Assembly: GCA_944324305.1 (NCBI GenBank)
Contig: CALUVV010000004.1
Span: forward strand, 158,652-222,651
Reading direction: 5' to 3'
Length of the DNA: 64,000 bases
Source of the DNA: Candidatus Gastranaerophilales bacterium
GTDB lineage: Bacteria > Cyanobacteriota > Vampirovibrionia > Gastranaerophilales > Gastranaerophilaceae
In this document: piece after piece, positions 36,203 through 45,844 of the stretch
How the letters are laid out: each line of letters starts with the position of its first letter
Numbering within the stretch: position 1 is the first letter of the stretch
Made by a program: the position numbers and the translations under genes
The notes under the pieces: model-generated
What the model was told of the DNA's origin: nothing
The model's input: only the letters and a program-made list of their open reading frames with translations
The model's database searches: none

Positions 36203-36961
36203 ATGATAGAAAAACCTAAAACTGCTAAAGACAGAATAATTCTGGCACTTGATGTTGACAATCTTAAGGAAGCTCATAGTTTAGTAAATGAATTGAAAGA
36301 TTATGTAGGCTATTTTAAAATAGGCTTGCCTTTGATTGTTAATTACGGGTTTGAAGCTTTCAGGCTGTTGGAAGAAAACGGAGCAAAATGTTATTATGAC
36401 TGTAAATTCCATGATATCCCGCATACAGTTCAGAAAGCTTGTATCAGTCTTGTAAAAAATAATATTAACTTTTTTAATGTTCATATTCAGGGCGGTTCGA
36501 AAATGACCTCTGCTGTCGTTAAGGCATCACGTGCGGCTGCTAAATCTATGGGAATTGAACCTCCGACAATTCTCGGGGTTACACTGCTTTCAAGTTTCGG
36601 ACAAAAGACCCTGACAACAGAACTTTGTGTTGATAAAAATATTGAAGATTTTGTTTTGCAGCTTGCAAAAGTTGCAAGAGAATCCGGGCTTGACGGTGTT
36701 GTGGCGAGTGCCGAAGAGGCAAGAAGAATTAGAAAAGAAATAGGTGATGATTTCATAATTTTATGTCCCGCAACCCGTCCTACCTGGGCATCCGTTAACG
36801 ATCAGGTCAGAGTTGACACTCCGAGGGATGCTATTCTTTCAGGGGTTGATTATATGGTAGTAGGCCGTCCGATTACGTCTGCCGAGGACAGAACAGCGGC
36901 TGCGGCATTAATTATTGACGAAATTGAAACAGCTCTTGCGGATAAAGTTTCTCTTGTTTAA
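36203..36961 (+). CDS. pyrF: Orotidine 5'-phosphate decarboxylase
   Basis: Last step of de novo UMP synthesis. ATG 36203 is chosen over an upstream GTG at 36185 because the protein homology starts at KDRIILALDVDN. The TIM-barrel active-site motif FHDIPHTV (with the preceding YDCKFHDIP Lys-Asp set) lies at about residues 65-72, and the phosphate-binding end includes GVDYMVVGRPIT (about 215-226). Length (252) is normal. No strong binding site is visible. The stop overlaps the convergent comEC gene by four bases. Confidence 0.92.
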   Translation: MIEKPKTAKDRIILALDVDNLKEAHSLVNELKDYVGYFKIGLPLIVNYGFEAFRLLEENGAKCYYDCKFHDIPHTVQKACISLVKNNINFFNVHIQGGSKMTSAVVKASRAAAKSMGIEPPTILGVTLLSSFGQKTLTTELCVDKNIEDFVLQLAKVARESGLDGVVASAEEARRIRKEIGDDFIILCPATRPTWASVNDQVRVDTPRDAILSGVDYMVVGRPITSAEDRTAAAALIIDEIETALADKVSLV

Positions 36962-39336
36962 TCAGCTTTTAACTCTTTGGATTTTTGATACTTCTTCTTG
37001 TACTTGTTAAAAGTGTACATTGTATAAATTTGTCCGTCAGAAACAATTTTTATAGAATTATGACGGTCAGTTCTGTAAATATCTGTTTTGCGCAGAATAT
37101 CAAGTGTTCCCTTATTCGGGTGGCCGAATGAGTTTGGACCTGTGGATATTAGTGATACTTTTGTGTTTAAGTGATTAATCATTTCCGTACTTACAACATG
37201 CGGGCCGCCATGATGACCGACTTTTAAAACCTCAATATTATGAGGAATATCTTTTTTAAGTTTATTAAACGCATCTGTGCCGGCATCTCCCGTAAACAGC
37301 ATGTCAAAATCTTTATAACTTAACAAAGTTATTATTGACTTTTCGTTGTCTTCTTCCGCTTTAGCAAGATAAGTTTGCATATTCAAATTCTTTTCCGCGT
37401 AAATAGATTGATTGTTGTTCGGAATTTGAGCGGGAATTTTTAATTCTTTCAATGTTTTGTATATATTTGCAGAAGTCATTGATTTATCTTCATACGAATT
37501 TATATAAACCTGTTTTACATTCAGGTTTTTCATAATATCAACAGCTCCGCCAGAGTGGTCATTGTCAAAGTGCGTTATGATCATTCCTTCAATATTTTTA
37601 ATCCCTCTGTCTTTAAGATACTTTATAATAATTGAGTTTGCCTGAGCCTTGCTTCCTCTATATCCTGCTCTGCCCGTATCTATTATAAAGTACTTGTTCC
37701 GCGGAGTTTTTACAAGAAAGCAATCTGCGTTTTGAACGTCAAAAGCAATTATTTGCAAATCATTAGAGGGAATATTGATTACTGATAATAAAAGAATTAT
37801 AAAAAGCGAAATACACGTTGATACAAGTTTTTTATTAAATCCTGTTTTAATTGACAGGGTAACGAACAAAACTATACCGTAATAAATAAACATCTGAAAA
37901 ATATTCGGATGGGTTGTTGTCAGAAGCGAGTGAGGAAGCCCTGCAAAGAAATTTGATATAAATACAAGTATATTTAAGATGAAATTAAGAATTATATCGG
38001 ACAACATGCAAATTTTGTCTGTAAACGGCGTAAGTATCGCAATAATTGAACTAACAAAACCGCCAAAACTTATGACGCTTAAAAAAGGCATGCTCAGAAC
38101 ATTTGCCAGTACGGAATATGTGCTGAAAGTGTTAAAATAAAACATTTGTATCGGCGCAACCCAGATTTGTGCAATTACGGGAATTAAAACTGCACCGATA
38201 AGCCAGTCGGGGATTTTTGATTCTTTATACTTTTCAAAAATTACATTCGCAGTTGTCAAAAGGCCGAATGTCACAATGAACGAAAGTTGAAACCCGACAT
38301 CATTTATAAACGCGGGGTTATAAATAAGCATAAGCATTGCGACAAAAGCAAGAAGCGATACCGTATGCGCATCTCTGTCAATTAATTTTCCCGCAAGGAT
38401 GAAAAGAAGCATTAAAGCCGCTCTTATAACAGACGCACCAAGTCCTGTCATAAACGTATAGATTATGACAACTCCCATACCCGTCAGCACCGTGAACTTA
38501 AAAGGAGCCCTTATTCTGCGCATAAAAAATACCCAGAACCCGTAAATAAAAGCAACGTTCATTCCTGATGCCGCAAGAATATGAAGCAGACCGGAATTTA
38601 CGAATGATGCCTTTATGTAATCGGGAGGAGCAACCGCATCATCCCCGAAAACTATACCGCCTAAAATTTCCAGGTTAGGTGACTTTAAATATTTTGCATG
38701 GACATTAATAATTTTATTTCTCAGTTTGTTTAAATTTTGATAAAACTGCCATTTCAGGGTTAATTTACGGTTTAAAAGTTTAGCATTATCCGTATAAAAT
38801 ACTGTGAAAGTAGCAAAATTTCTCAAGTATTTTCCGTAATCAAACTGAGAAGGATTACCTGCCTTAAAAGGAGTTCTTAATTTTCCGGTAAACTCATAAC
38901 TGTCGCCGATCTGCAGATTTGAAAAATCGTTTCCCGTAAATGTTACAAGTGTTTTACCCGTAACTTCCTTACCGTTAATTTTATCAGCTTTTAAGAAAAA
39001 TTTTGTTTTGTCAGGCGTATTGCTGTTGGGTATTGAGATTATCTGACCCTCAATAACAGCTTCCTGCCACGCATAAGGGACAAGCCCGTCTGTAGTGTGT
39101 ATTCTGAAATAAGCATTAAAAAATCCGAAATAAAATATGAAAATCCAGAACAGAACATATTTAAGCGGCAAATAATTTTTAAGAATTATCGCAGCAGCGG
39201 ATAAAGATAAAATTCCTGCACACAGTATTGCATTATCGTTGAAATATGCAAGAATTCCTGCCATAAATATTAATGCAGTAATAAACATCAATGCATTTTT
39301 GTTCTGTAAAGCCGTATTTATAGCATTTTTAACCAT
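36958..39336 (-). CDS. comEC: DNA internalisation protein ComEC/Rec2
   Basis: Forms the inner-membrane channel for single-stranded DNA in natural transformation. The 792-residue product has N-terminal helices (about 15-80), a DUF4131 OB-like domain (about 85-190), the competence domain with many helices (GGIVFGDDAVAPPDYIKASF, LLHILAASGMNVAFIYGF; about 225-500) and a C-terminal metallo-beta-lactamase domain with ITHFDNDHSGGAVDI (about 615) and VLKVGHHGG (about 695). All domains are complete. With the pilin-like genes in this window it suggests, but does not prove, competence. Confidence 0.92.
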   Translation of the reverse strand: MVKNAINTALQNKNALMFITALIFMAGILAYFNDNAILCAGILSLSAAAIILKNYLPLKYVLFWIFIFYFGFFNAYFRIHTTDGLVPYAWQEAVIEGQIISIPNSNTPDKTKFFLKADKINGKEVTGKTLVTFTGNDFSNLQIGDSYEFTGKLRTPFKAGNPSQFDYGKYLRNFATFTVFYTDNAKLLNRKLTLKWQFYQNLNKLRNKIINVHAKYLKSPNLEILGGIVFGDDAVAPPDYIKASFVNSGLLHILAASGMNVAFIYGFWVFFMRRIRAPFKFTVLTGMGVVIIYTFMTGLGASVIRAALMLLFILAGKLIDRDAHTVSLLAFVAMLMLIYNPAFINDVGFQLSFIVTFGLLTTANVIFEKYKESKIPDWLIGAVLIPVIAQIWVAPIQMFYFNTFSTYSVLANVLSMPFLSVISFGGFVSSIIAILTPFTDKICMLSDIILNFILNILVFISNFFAGLPHSLLTTTHPNIFQMFIYYGIVLFVTLSIKTGFNKKLVSTCISLFIILLLSVINIPSNDLQIIAFDVQNADCFLVKTPRNKYFIIDTGRAGYRGSKAQANSIIIKYLKDRGIKNIEGMIITHFDNDHSGGAVDIMKNLNVKQVYINSYEDKSMTSANIYKTLKELKIPAQIPNNNQSIYAEKNLNMQTYLAKAEEDNEKSIITLLSYKDFDMLFTGDAGTDAFNKLKKDIPHNIEVLKVGHHGGPHVVSTEMINHLNTKVSLISTGPNSFGHPNKGTLDILRKTDIYRTDRHNSIKIVSDGQIYTMYTFNKYKKKYQKSKELKAD

Positions 39337-39345
39337 TGACTTAAA

Positions 39346-41307
39346 TTAGTTTTTCTTTCCGAATATCCACCAGCCCTTTTTATTCTGCGGCTGAATTTTG
39401 GGTTGTGCCTGCTGTGTCTGGAAGGATTGTTTCCTAATAGGTGAGCGCGAAGCAAAAACGCTTCTTGAAAGTGTATTTATATATTTATTGTTCAAGTGTG
39501 CATAATCAAATAAAATAACACCGTTTGCGTTAACTTTACGCGCTTCATGGATTAATCTTATTAAATCCTCATCGGTACCGCCCATAAATGTTACGAAAAG
39601 ACCTGCATAAAAATCAGTACTGCCTGATTTTGCATTAATTACATCTGACATCATTTTATTTGCGGTTTTAGAATCACATGTTAAAAATAACGGAGTGAAT
39701 GCGTTAAGATAATTTCTTGTAGACCAGGTTTTCCAATCCTGCTGTTTATGCTCCAATGCCGCTTTTCTGTCGGGGAAAATAACAGCACTTACATAAACAT
39801 GTGAACGTCTGCCCATTTCTCCGATTTTCTTAACCATATTAGTAATTTGTTCACGTCTGTAATTGTTCCACTCTAGCCATAACGGATCTGATTTCAGAAT
39901 GTTAACCGGATCGACGCCGTAAATCATTTTAAAATCATTTCTTGCATAATCTGTATATCCCCAGTTAGTGTCCTCGTTAAGAGATACACAATTAGGATAT
40001 CTGATATAATCAAGATTTATTCCGTCAGGTTTGTAACGTGTTATAATTTCGTCAACCAGTTTTATAATAAAGTCTTGAACATAAGGATTTGCAGGGTCGA
40101 GAAAATAACCGTTATGTTCTGATGTTGATTTTGAAGGGTCAACGGCTTCCACATCTTTTTTTATTTTATTTCCCCAGGAAGGGTTCATCCCCAGAATACT
40201 ATGCGGGTTAGCTTTAGGTGTAAGAGGACCTACGTAGAAAGTTTCAAACCATGTATGGACTTTAATATTTCGTTTATGAGCCTCTTTAATCCATATTGCA
40301 AGCGGATCTATGCCTTCAAACTTTTCGTATTGCGGCGTAAATCCGTAAGCAGCCATTGTTTTGCTCGGGAATATGGTTTTTCCGTGAAAATAAGTTTCTA
40401 AAAATACATTATCAATTCCTGCTTTTTTAAGCTTGTTTAAAGTTGCAATAATCTCATCTTCCGTAGTTTCGGTCGGACGCAGCCATATGCCTTTCAATTC
40501 GCCGTTTTTATAAGGAACAACACTTTTTAAAGCGTCATTGGCTGCTTCAATTGCGGCTTGCGAATATTTTTTTACTTCTTCGGGATTTTTTCTGGCTTTT
40601 TTCAGATAATCTTTTGCATCATTAATATAGCTGTTCGGGAATTTCCAATTATAATCGGGGCTTAAGCTTCTGTAATATTGAAGCATTTGTTCGGCCTCTT
40701 TAATTTTCTTTTCCGATTCAAATATGTAACTTTCGGAAGTTGTGTAAGTATAGACTAAATTAGAAGTCTTATCTATATAGATTTTTGTACCTATTTTAAT
40801 ACTTGAGTTAATCCAGTTTTTAGCTTTTCCATGCCCGCTTATTACAATTCCGTTCGGGGGAATAAGCGAGTCAGCACCCGAAAGCTCTGTAACGGTGTTG
40901 CCTTCTACGATTGCTTCCGCACCGAATTCGTTTGTATTTGTTCTGGGGCCGTAATCGGGAGTATAAATGACAAGCTGGTTAATCCCTCTTGCTCCTGGCA
41001 GGTAGCTTCCTTTTCTGTTTGTGTAAGCCGTAGGATCTATTGAATTAATTAAATTTTTTGTATAACTGAATACAACTTCACCTTTTGCGGGAGTGTAAGG
41101 CTTAAATACGGGAGCATCATCAGCGGGAGATAAAATGTCCGAATTGTCAAGATTGACGGTCTGTGAGGGCTGTGTTACCACAGGTTGTGACTGTATGGGC
41201 TGCGGTCTTCTTCTTGCCGTTAACACGGGAGTTATATCCTCAGCTGCCGCGTATGCAGCTGTGGTAAACAATATTGACAGCATAATTAATATATTTTTTA
41301 TTTTCAT
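39346..41307 (-). CDS. Secreted GHL10-type glycoside hydrolase-like protein
   Basis: A signal peptide (KNILIMLSILFTTAAYAAAE) precedes a Pro/Gln-rich region, a beta-rich N-terminal domain with VISGHGKAKNWINSS, and a TIM-barrel domain of the GHL10 family (DUF187) from about residue 270: ELKGIWLRPTETTEDEIIAT, HTWFETFYVGP, PDGINLDYIRYP (the family's signature) and a late VNANGVILFDYAHL. Related proteins are thought to act on cell-wall or surface glycans. It lies 9 bases upstream of comEC and may share its transcript. The C-terminus is Gln-rich. Confidence 0.82.
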   Translation of the reverse strand: MKIKNILIMLSILFTTAAYAAAEDITPVLTARRRPQPIQSQPVVTQPSQTVNLDNSDILSPADDAPVFKPYTPAKGEVVFSYTKNLINSIDPTAYTNRKGSYLPGARGINQLVIYTPDYGPRTNTNEFGAEAIVEGNTVTELSGADSLIPPNGIVISGHGKAKNWINSSIKIGTKIYIDKTSNLVYTYTTSESYIFESEKKIKEAEQMLQYYRSLSPDYNWKFPNSYINDAKDYLKKARKNPEEVKKYSQAAIEAANDALKSVVPYKNGELKGIWLRPTETTEDEIIATLNKLKKAGIDNVFLETYFHGKTIFPSKTMAAYGFTPQYEKFEGIDPLAIWIKEAHKRNIKVHTWFETFYVGPLTPKANPHSILGMNPSWGNKIKKDVEAVDPSKSTSEHNGYFLDPANPYVQDFIIKLVDEIITRYKPDGINLDYIRYPNCVSLNEDTNWGYTDYARNDFKMIYGVDPVNILKSDPLWLEWNNYRREQITNMVKKIGEMGRRSHVYVSAVIFPDRKAALEHKQQDWKTWSTRNYLNAFTPLFLTCDSKTANKMMSDVINAKSGSTDFYAGLFVTFMGGTDEDLIRLIHEARKVNANGVILFDYAHLNNKYINTLSRSVFASRSPIRKQSFQTQQAQPKIQPQNKKGWWIFGKKN

Positions 41308-41316
41308 CGTCCTCTT

Positions 41317-41976
41317 TTACTCCCTGATACTATGATAATATTCTGTTTTGTCATAATTTAGCTCATTTAACAGCTGTATTTTTTGCTGAATTTCCGTGTC
41401 CGGTTTCATGGAATATGATACCTCATAAAACTTTTTTGCGTTAACTAAATCAGCGAATTTTTCATAAATTGTTGCAAGTCTTAAATTAAGCTCATAATTA
41501 TTGTTATACCCGTTATTATATGCAACGTTATAATGTTTAAGAACTTTTTTATAATCCCGTCTTTTAAAATAAAATTCTCCGAAGTAAAAATTTGTGAACG
41601 GATTTTCCGCATCTATATTTTTTGCCCTTGAGAAGTTTTCCTTTGCTAATCTCGGTTTATTAATATAATCATATATTCTTCCGAGTTGAACATACGGTTC
41701 AATCTTTGAAGGAGCTGCTTTTGTAAGCAGGTAATACTTACTCATTGCAGCATATAAGTATGTATTTTTCATTTCTCCGGCTTCACTTTTTAAGAACAAT
41801 TCAAAATATAAATCAGCATCTTTTTTTATTTTAGCAGTATTAAACTTTGAGTAATCAAAAAGTACCGAATTATACTCAAGCCGTCCTGACTGTACAGCAC
41901 AGGATGCATTTACGGAATATGCCAATAAAACTGAAAACAGAAGTGCAAATAGTTTTATATTTCTACAAATCTTCAT
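41317..41976 (-). CDS. Secreted TPR-repeat protein, 219 aa
   Basis: ATG 41976 is preferred because a clean signal peptide follows (MKICRNIKLFALLFSVLLAY, SVNASC); an in-frame start at 42000 would add eight residues. Three or more TPR-like helix pairs are visible from about residue 85: EPYVQLGRIYDYINKPRLA, NPFTNFYFGEFYFKRRDYKK and YELNLRLATIYEKFADLVNA. TPR proteins scaffold protein complexes; here probably in the periplasm. It overlaps the preceding small secreted protein gene by 14 bases. Confidence 0.75.
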   Translation of the reverse strand: MKICRNIKLFALLFSVLLAYSVNASCAVQSGRLEYNSVLFDYSKFNTAKIKKDADLYFELFLKSEAGEMKNTYLYAAMSKYYLLTKAAPSKIEPYVQLGRIYDYINKPRLAKENFSRAKNIDAENPFTNFYFGEFYFKRRDYKKVLKHYNVAYNNGYNNNYELNLRLATIYEKFADLVNAKKFYEVSYSMKPDTEIQQKIQLLNELNYDKTEYYHSIRE

Positions 41977-42289
41977 AGCTTGGAGCTGTATGAATATCAT
42001 GACCGTTCATAAACGAATGATCATCATAAGAAGGATCGAGATACATAAAAAATCTTCTGACCGCTTTTACTACAGGCTGATTGTAATATTCTTTTTCAAC
42101 AGGTTCCGTATACGCTTCTCCGTTAGCTTGGGCAACAGACTTTTGAGTAGCATTAATCAATGCTGTTGAATATCCCTGATTCCTCATATAATTAGTAGTA
42201 ACAGTATCTTTAACAGTTAATTCCGCATACGAAGGTAATGCAAATAAGGCTGTTAAACTTAAAATTAAAAATCTTTTTTTCATTTCCAC
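41963..42289 (-). CDS. Small secreted hypothetical protein, 108 aa
   Basis: Signal peptide KKRFLILSLTALFALPSYA, then an 85-residue mature part that is polar and aromatic with VVKAVRRFFMYLDPSYDDHS and a His-rich end. GAGGTGG binding site upstream. It overlaps the TPR gene downstream by 14 bases, so the two are probably co-translated and may work together with the GHL10-type protein. No family recognised. Confidence 0.6.
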   Translation of the reverse strand: MEMKKRFLILSLTALFALPSYAELTVKDTVTTNYMRNQGYSTALINATQKSVAQANGEAYTEPVEKEYYNQPVVKAVRRFFMYLDPSYDDHSFMNGHDIHTAPSYEDL

Positions 42290-42371
42290 CTCTGCTGTGT
42301 TATATAATTATAATACTTTTTTTGGTAGTTACAAAAATATTATAATTTCTTTACATAAAATCTGCCATATA

Positions 42372-43427
42372 TTATTTGTATGATTTTATTATAATTTCTT
42401 CGAGCTTTTCAAGCAGTTGTTCTTCCGGAACTTTGGCGATTATTTCGCCTTTTTTGAAAATGATGCCTTCTTTTACTCCGCCGGCAATCCCAAAATCGGC
42501 GTGTCTTGCTTCTCCCGGACCGTTAACGGCGCATCCCATCGTTGCTATGGTAATCGGTTTATCCAAATTTTTAAATTTTTCTTCAACCTTTTTGGCAAGC
42601 CGTATTAAATCTATTTGTGTTCTTCCGCATGTGGGACAGGATATAAAATTTACTCCTTTTTCTCTTAATCCGAGACTTTTTAGAATTTCAAATCCTGCTG
42701 TTACTTCTTCTGCAGGGTTTTCGGTCAGAGAAACTCTGATAGTATCTCCAATTCCTTCCGCAAGCAGCGTGCCTAATCCGACAGAAGATTTTATGAGCCC
42801 GCCGCGCAATGTACCTGCTTCGGTTACTCCGAGATGAAGCGGATACGGGATTTTTTCTGAGATTGAACGGTAAGCTTCAATTGTGGTGAGCACATCTGAC
42901 GATTTAAGAGATACTTTAATTAAATCAAAGTCCAAATCTTCAAGAATTTTAATATGTCCGAGAGCACTTAATACCATTTTTTCGGATAGAGGAATATCGA
43001 GATTATATAAGTCTTTCTCAAGCGAACCTGCATTGACCCCTATTCTAATAGGTATACTTTGTTGTTTAGCCAGAGTGACAACTTTTTCAACATTTTCTCT
43101 TTTTCCGATATTTCCGGGGTTAAGTCTTAATGCGTGAATTCCGTTATTTATGCATTGTATGGCAAGTTTGTAATCAAAGTGAATATCTGCAATAAGAGGG
43201 ATTGGTGATTTTTTTACAATTTCTTTTATTGCTTCTGCGGCATCCTGATTTAATACCGCAAGTCTTACAAGCTCACATCCTTTATCAGCCATCTCATTAA
43301 TTTGGTTTAATGTAGAGTTTATGTCCCTTGTGTCTGTATTACACATTGATTGGACACTTATCGGAGCATCCCCGCCGATTTTTACATTTCCTATTGTTAA
43401 TTGTTTTGATTTTCTTCTGTTTATCAT
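42372..43427 (-). CDS. ispG: 4-hydroxy-3-methylbut-2-enyl diphosphate synthase
   Basis: IspG (GcpE) makes HMBPP from MEcPP in the MEP isoprenoid pathway, using a [4Fe-4S] cluster. The 351-residue product has the N-terminal barrel (APISVQSMCNTDTRDINSTL, PLIADIHFDYKLAIQ, LRLNPGNIG) and the C-terminal cluster-binding region with FISCPTCGRTQIDL (two Cys) and ATMGCAVNGPGEARHADFG (third Cys). It lacks the extra middle domain of plant-type enzymes. Divergent from the phosphoesterase gene at 43463. Confidence 0.96.
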   Translation of the reverse strand: MINRRKSKQLTIGNVKIGGDAPISVQSMCNTDTRDINSTLNQINEMADKGCELVRLAVLNQDAAEAIKEIVKKSPIPLIADIHFDYKLAIQCINNGIHALRLNPGNIGKRENVEKVVTLAKQQSIPIRIGVNAGSLEKDLYNLDIPLSEKMVLSALGHIKILEDLDFDLIKVSLKSSDVLTTIEAYRSISEKIPYPLHLGVTEAGTLRGGLIKSSVGLGTLLAEGIGDTIRVSLTENPAEEVTAGFEILKSLGLREKGVNFISCPTCGRTQIDLIRLAKKVEEKFKNLDKPITIATMGCAVNGPGEARHADFGIAGGVKEGIIFKKGEIIAKVPEEQLLEKLEEIIIKSYK

Positions 43428-43462
43428 ATTATTATAATATCACAAAAACATAGGAGAGAAAA

Positions 43463-44197
43463 ATGAAGGTTGCTGTTTTATCTGATATTCACGGAAATTT
43501 TCAGGCTTTGGAAAGCGTTATGGAAGATGTTAAAGCAAATAATTGCGAACAGGTTTTTTGCCTTGGAGATTTGGCAATGGCGGGACCGCAGCCCAGGATG
43601 GTTATTGACTATGTCAGAAAGCAGAATAATTGGACGGTAATTCAAGGCAATACAGATAAAATGATATCGGACTTTTCGCCCGAAATCCTTCAGAATGTCA
43701 AAAACAATTTCCCTGTAATGGCAAATGCTCTTGCGGATGATGTTATTTTTATAGAAGAAGATAAAAAAGATTATTTAAGGAATTTGCCTGCTCAAAAGGA
43801 ATTAACTTTAGAGGGTGTAAAAGTTTTGCTTGTTCACGGCTCTCCAAGAAAGAATAATGAAGATATTCTGCCCGATATGCCTTTAAAAGTTATAGAAGAA
43901 ATGCTCGAAGGCACGGATGCCGATTTAATTTTTTGCGGGCATACCCATGTTCCTGCCGGTTATCAAACTAATAAAAAGCAGACTGTTGTTAATGTCGGAA
44001 GTGTAGGACGTCCCATGACTGACGAGCCTAAAGCCTGCTATGTCATTGCGGATTTTCAGGACGGAGGCTTTTCAATAGAACACAGGTTTATTGATTATGA
44101 CAGACAGACTGCGGCTGATATTATGTCTGCAAGAAATTTTGACGGTGCAGACAAGCTTGCACAAATGATTTTACATCCTGTTTCAAGACATATTTAA
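43463..44197 (+). CDS. Calcineurin-like metallophosphoesterase
   Basis: The 244-residue product carries all metal-site motifs of the MJ0936/YfcE-type phosphodiesterases: LSDIHGNFQAL (residues 6-16), LGDLAMAGP (about 35), QGNTDK (about 60), LVHGSP (about 127) and FCGHTHVPAGY (about 157). The cytoplasmic substrate is unknown. GGAGAG binding site. The stop overlaps the convergent gene at 44194 by four bases. Confidence 0.9.
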   Translation: MKVAVLSDIHGNFQALESVMEDVKANNCEQVFCLGDLAMAGPQPRMVIDYVRKQNNWTVIQGNTDKMISDFSPEILQNVKNNFPVMANALADDVIFIEEDKKDYLRNLPAQKELTLEGVKVLLVHGSPRKNNEDILPDMPLKVIEEMLEGTDADLIFCGHTHVPAGYQTNKKQTVVNVGSVGRPMTDEPKACYVIADFQDGGFSIEHRFIDYDRQTAADIMSARNFDGADKLAQMILHPVSRHI

Positions 44198-44655
44198 ATA
44201 TTTGCTTTCAATTCTTTTGATGCATGATTTATTAATTCAGGAAGAATTTTTTCATAAATGATTATTTCGTCCTGTTTTTTTACAGGAATACCGCTTTCAA
44301 AAATTTCTCCCAAATCATTTATGGTACACATAATGTGTTTTGTCATGTTGTCTTTTGAGTATCCTGAGTATTGAAGTACAAGCGTTCTTGTTTCAGGATT
44401 TTTGGGTGATGCAATCGATGTCATCTGAAATCTTTCGACATTCGGATTGTCAAATTTATAGACTTTATTCAACTGCAGTTTTTTTGCAAAATTTTGAACA
44501 AGCCCTATACTTTCATCAGATAATCTGTTTAATTTACCTGAAAATGATACACTGTCACAAGGTGTTGAATATAAATTGCTGCAGCGTTTGCTTCTTTCCT
44601 GAGGTGTAATTGTTTTTACATTTAAAAAATTTGTGCTTCTTATCGGGGAAATCAT
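44194..44655 (-). CDS. Hypothetical protein, 153 aa, FSG motif
   Basis: Unrecognised. The N-terminal ~40 residues are polar and end in the motif DSVSFSGKLN (about 33-42), matching the F-S/T-G pattern at 350-1582 and 9516-11537. The rest reads as a small soluble alpha/beta domain (VERFQMTSIASPKNPETRTL). A weak AAAGG precedes the ATG. Monocistronic. Function unknown. Confidence 0.55.
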   Translation of the reverse strand: MISPIRSTNFLNVKTITPQERSKRCSNLYSTPCDSVSFSGKLNRLSDESIGLVQNFAKKLQLNKVYKFDNPNVERFQMTSIASPKNPETRTLVLQYSGYSKDNMTKHIMCTINDLGEIFESGIPVKKQDEIIIYEKILPELINHASKELKANI

Positions 44656-44804
44656 ATATTTAACCTTTCATTATGTATCTTATAAATATCAAAGAAACTT
44701 TTTTTTGCTATTATAATTTAAAAAAGTTTACATAACAATGCTTTTGATAAAATTTTGCTAAATTTTTTGTTTATGCTACTATTCTCTTGTCAGAGGATAC
44801 TTCT

Positions 44805-45809
44805 ATGCATATTAATAAAGAACAACTCGTTTCTTATATTAAAAAACTTAATGAACCAAAAGTTTTGGTTATAGGCGATTTGGCCATAGATGAAATGGTT
44901 TACGGGGATGCCGAACGTATATCCAGAGAAGCTCCCGTGTTGATTTTGCTTCACTCCGAAACTAAACTTATTCTCGGTGCCGCATCTAATGCCGCACATA
45001 ACGTTTCAGCTTTAAATAACGGTAAAGTCAGTGTTATAGGTGTTTGCGGAGACGATTTTCAGGCAGGACAACTCAGAGAAACTTTTGAAAAAGCTAACGT
45101 AAACTGCGGGCTTCTTGTTGTTGATCCGGCAAGAAAAACAACGACAAAAACCCGAATTTCAGGTTCCATAACAACTTCAATAACTCAACAGATTGTAAGA
45201 ATAGACAGGCAGACCAATGCCTTATTAAGCCGCGAAATTGAAGAAGAAGTTTTAAAACAAATCGAAAGAGCTGTTCCTGAACACGATGCAATAATTTTAT
45301 CAAATTATCATATAGGTACTTTAACCCCTAAAATTATTCAGGAAACAATAAGACTTGCTAATCAATATAATAAAATTATAGTTGTTGATGCTCAAAAAGA
45401 CCTTGGTATTTATAAAAACGTTACTTCCATGACGCCAAATCTCCCCGATACGCAAAAATCAGTCGGTTTTTCTATTGAAAATGAAGAAGATTTAAAGCGC
45501 GCGGGAGATAAGCTGTTAAATGATACAAATGCAGATTCCGTATTAATTACATGCGGTGCTGACGGTATGTTTGTTACGGAAGGGCATGGAAATTATACAA
45601 AAATTCCGGTATTTAATAAATCGGAAGTGTTTGATGTTACAGGGGCCGGAGATACCGTTACCGCAGTGTACACTCTTGCACTGGCTGCCGGAGCTGATCC
45701 CGCATACGCCGCTATTATCGGAAATATCGCGGCAAGTCTGGTTGTTAAGCAGTTCGGCTGTGCCACAACCACTATCGATGAAATCCTTAGTGCTGTTGAC
45801 AAATTATAA
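44805..45809 (+). CDS. PfkB-family heptose-7-phosphate kinase (RfaE/HldE domain 1 type)
   Basis: ATG 44805 is chosen for its CAGAGGA site; a TTG lies 18 bases earlier. The 334-residue product matches the kinase half of HldE: VLVIGDLAIDEMVYGDAERI, REAPVLIL, LGAASNAAHNVSAL, and the PfkB catalytic motif FDVTGAGDTVTAVYTLALA (about 277-295). These enzymes phosphorylate D-glycero-D-manno-heptose-7-phosphate for LPS core or S-layer sugars. No nucleotidyltransferase domain is fused. The next genes (DUF4330, O-antigen ligase-like) support an envelope glycan role. Confidence 0.82.
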   Translation: MHINKEQLVSYIKKLNEPKVLVIGDLAIDEMVYGDAERISREAPVLILLHSETKLILGAASNAAHNVSALNNGKVSVIGVCGDDFQAGQLRETFEKANVNCGLLVVDPARKTTTKTRISGSITTSITQQIVRIDRQTNALLSREIEEEVLKQIERAVPEHDAIILSNYHIGTLTPKIIQETIRLANQYNKIIVVDAQKDLGIYKNVTSMTPNLPDTQKSVGFSIENEEDLKRAGDKLLNDTNADSVLITCGADGMFVTEGHGNYTKIPVFNKSEVFDVTGAGDTVTAVYTLALAAGADPAYAAIIGNIAASLVVKQFGCATTTIDEILSAVDKL

Positions 45810-45844
45810 GTATTAGGATTTACAAACTTATGGAGAGAACTTTT

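Noticed and set aside
40854..40860. G5 run in the GHL10-type gene as a contingency tract
   Set aside because: Five G followed by A, no length to slip, and the frame is intact.
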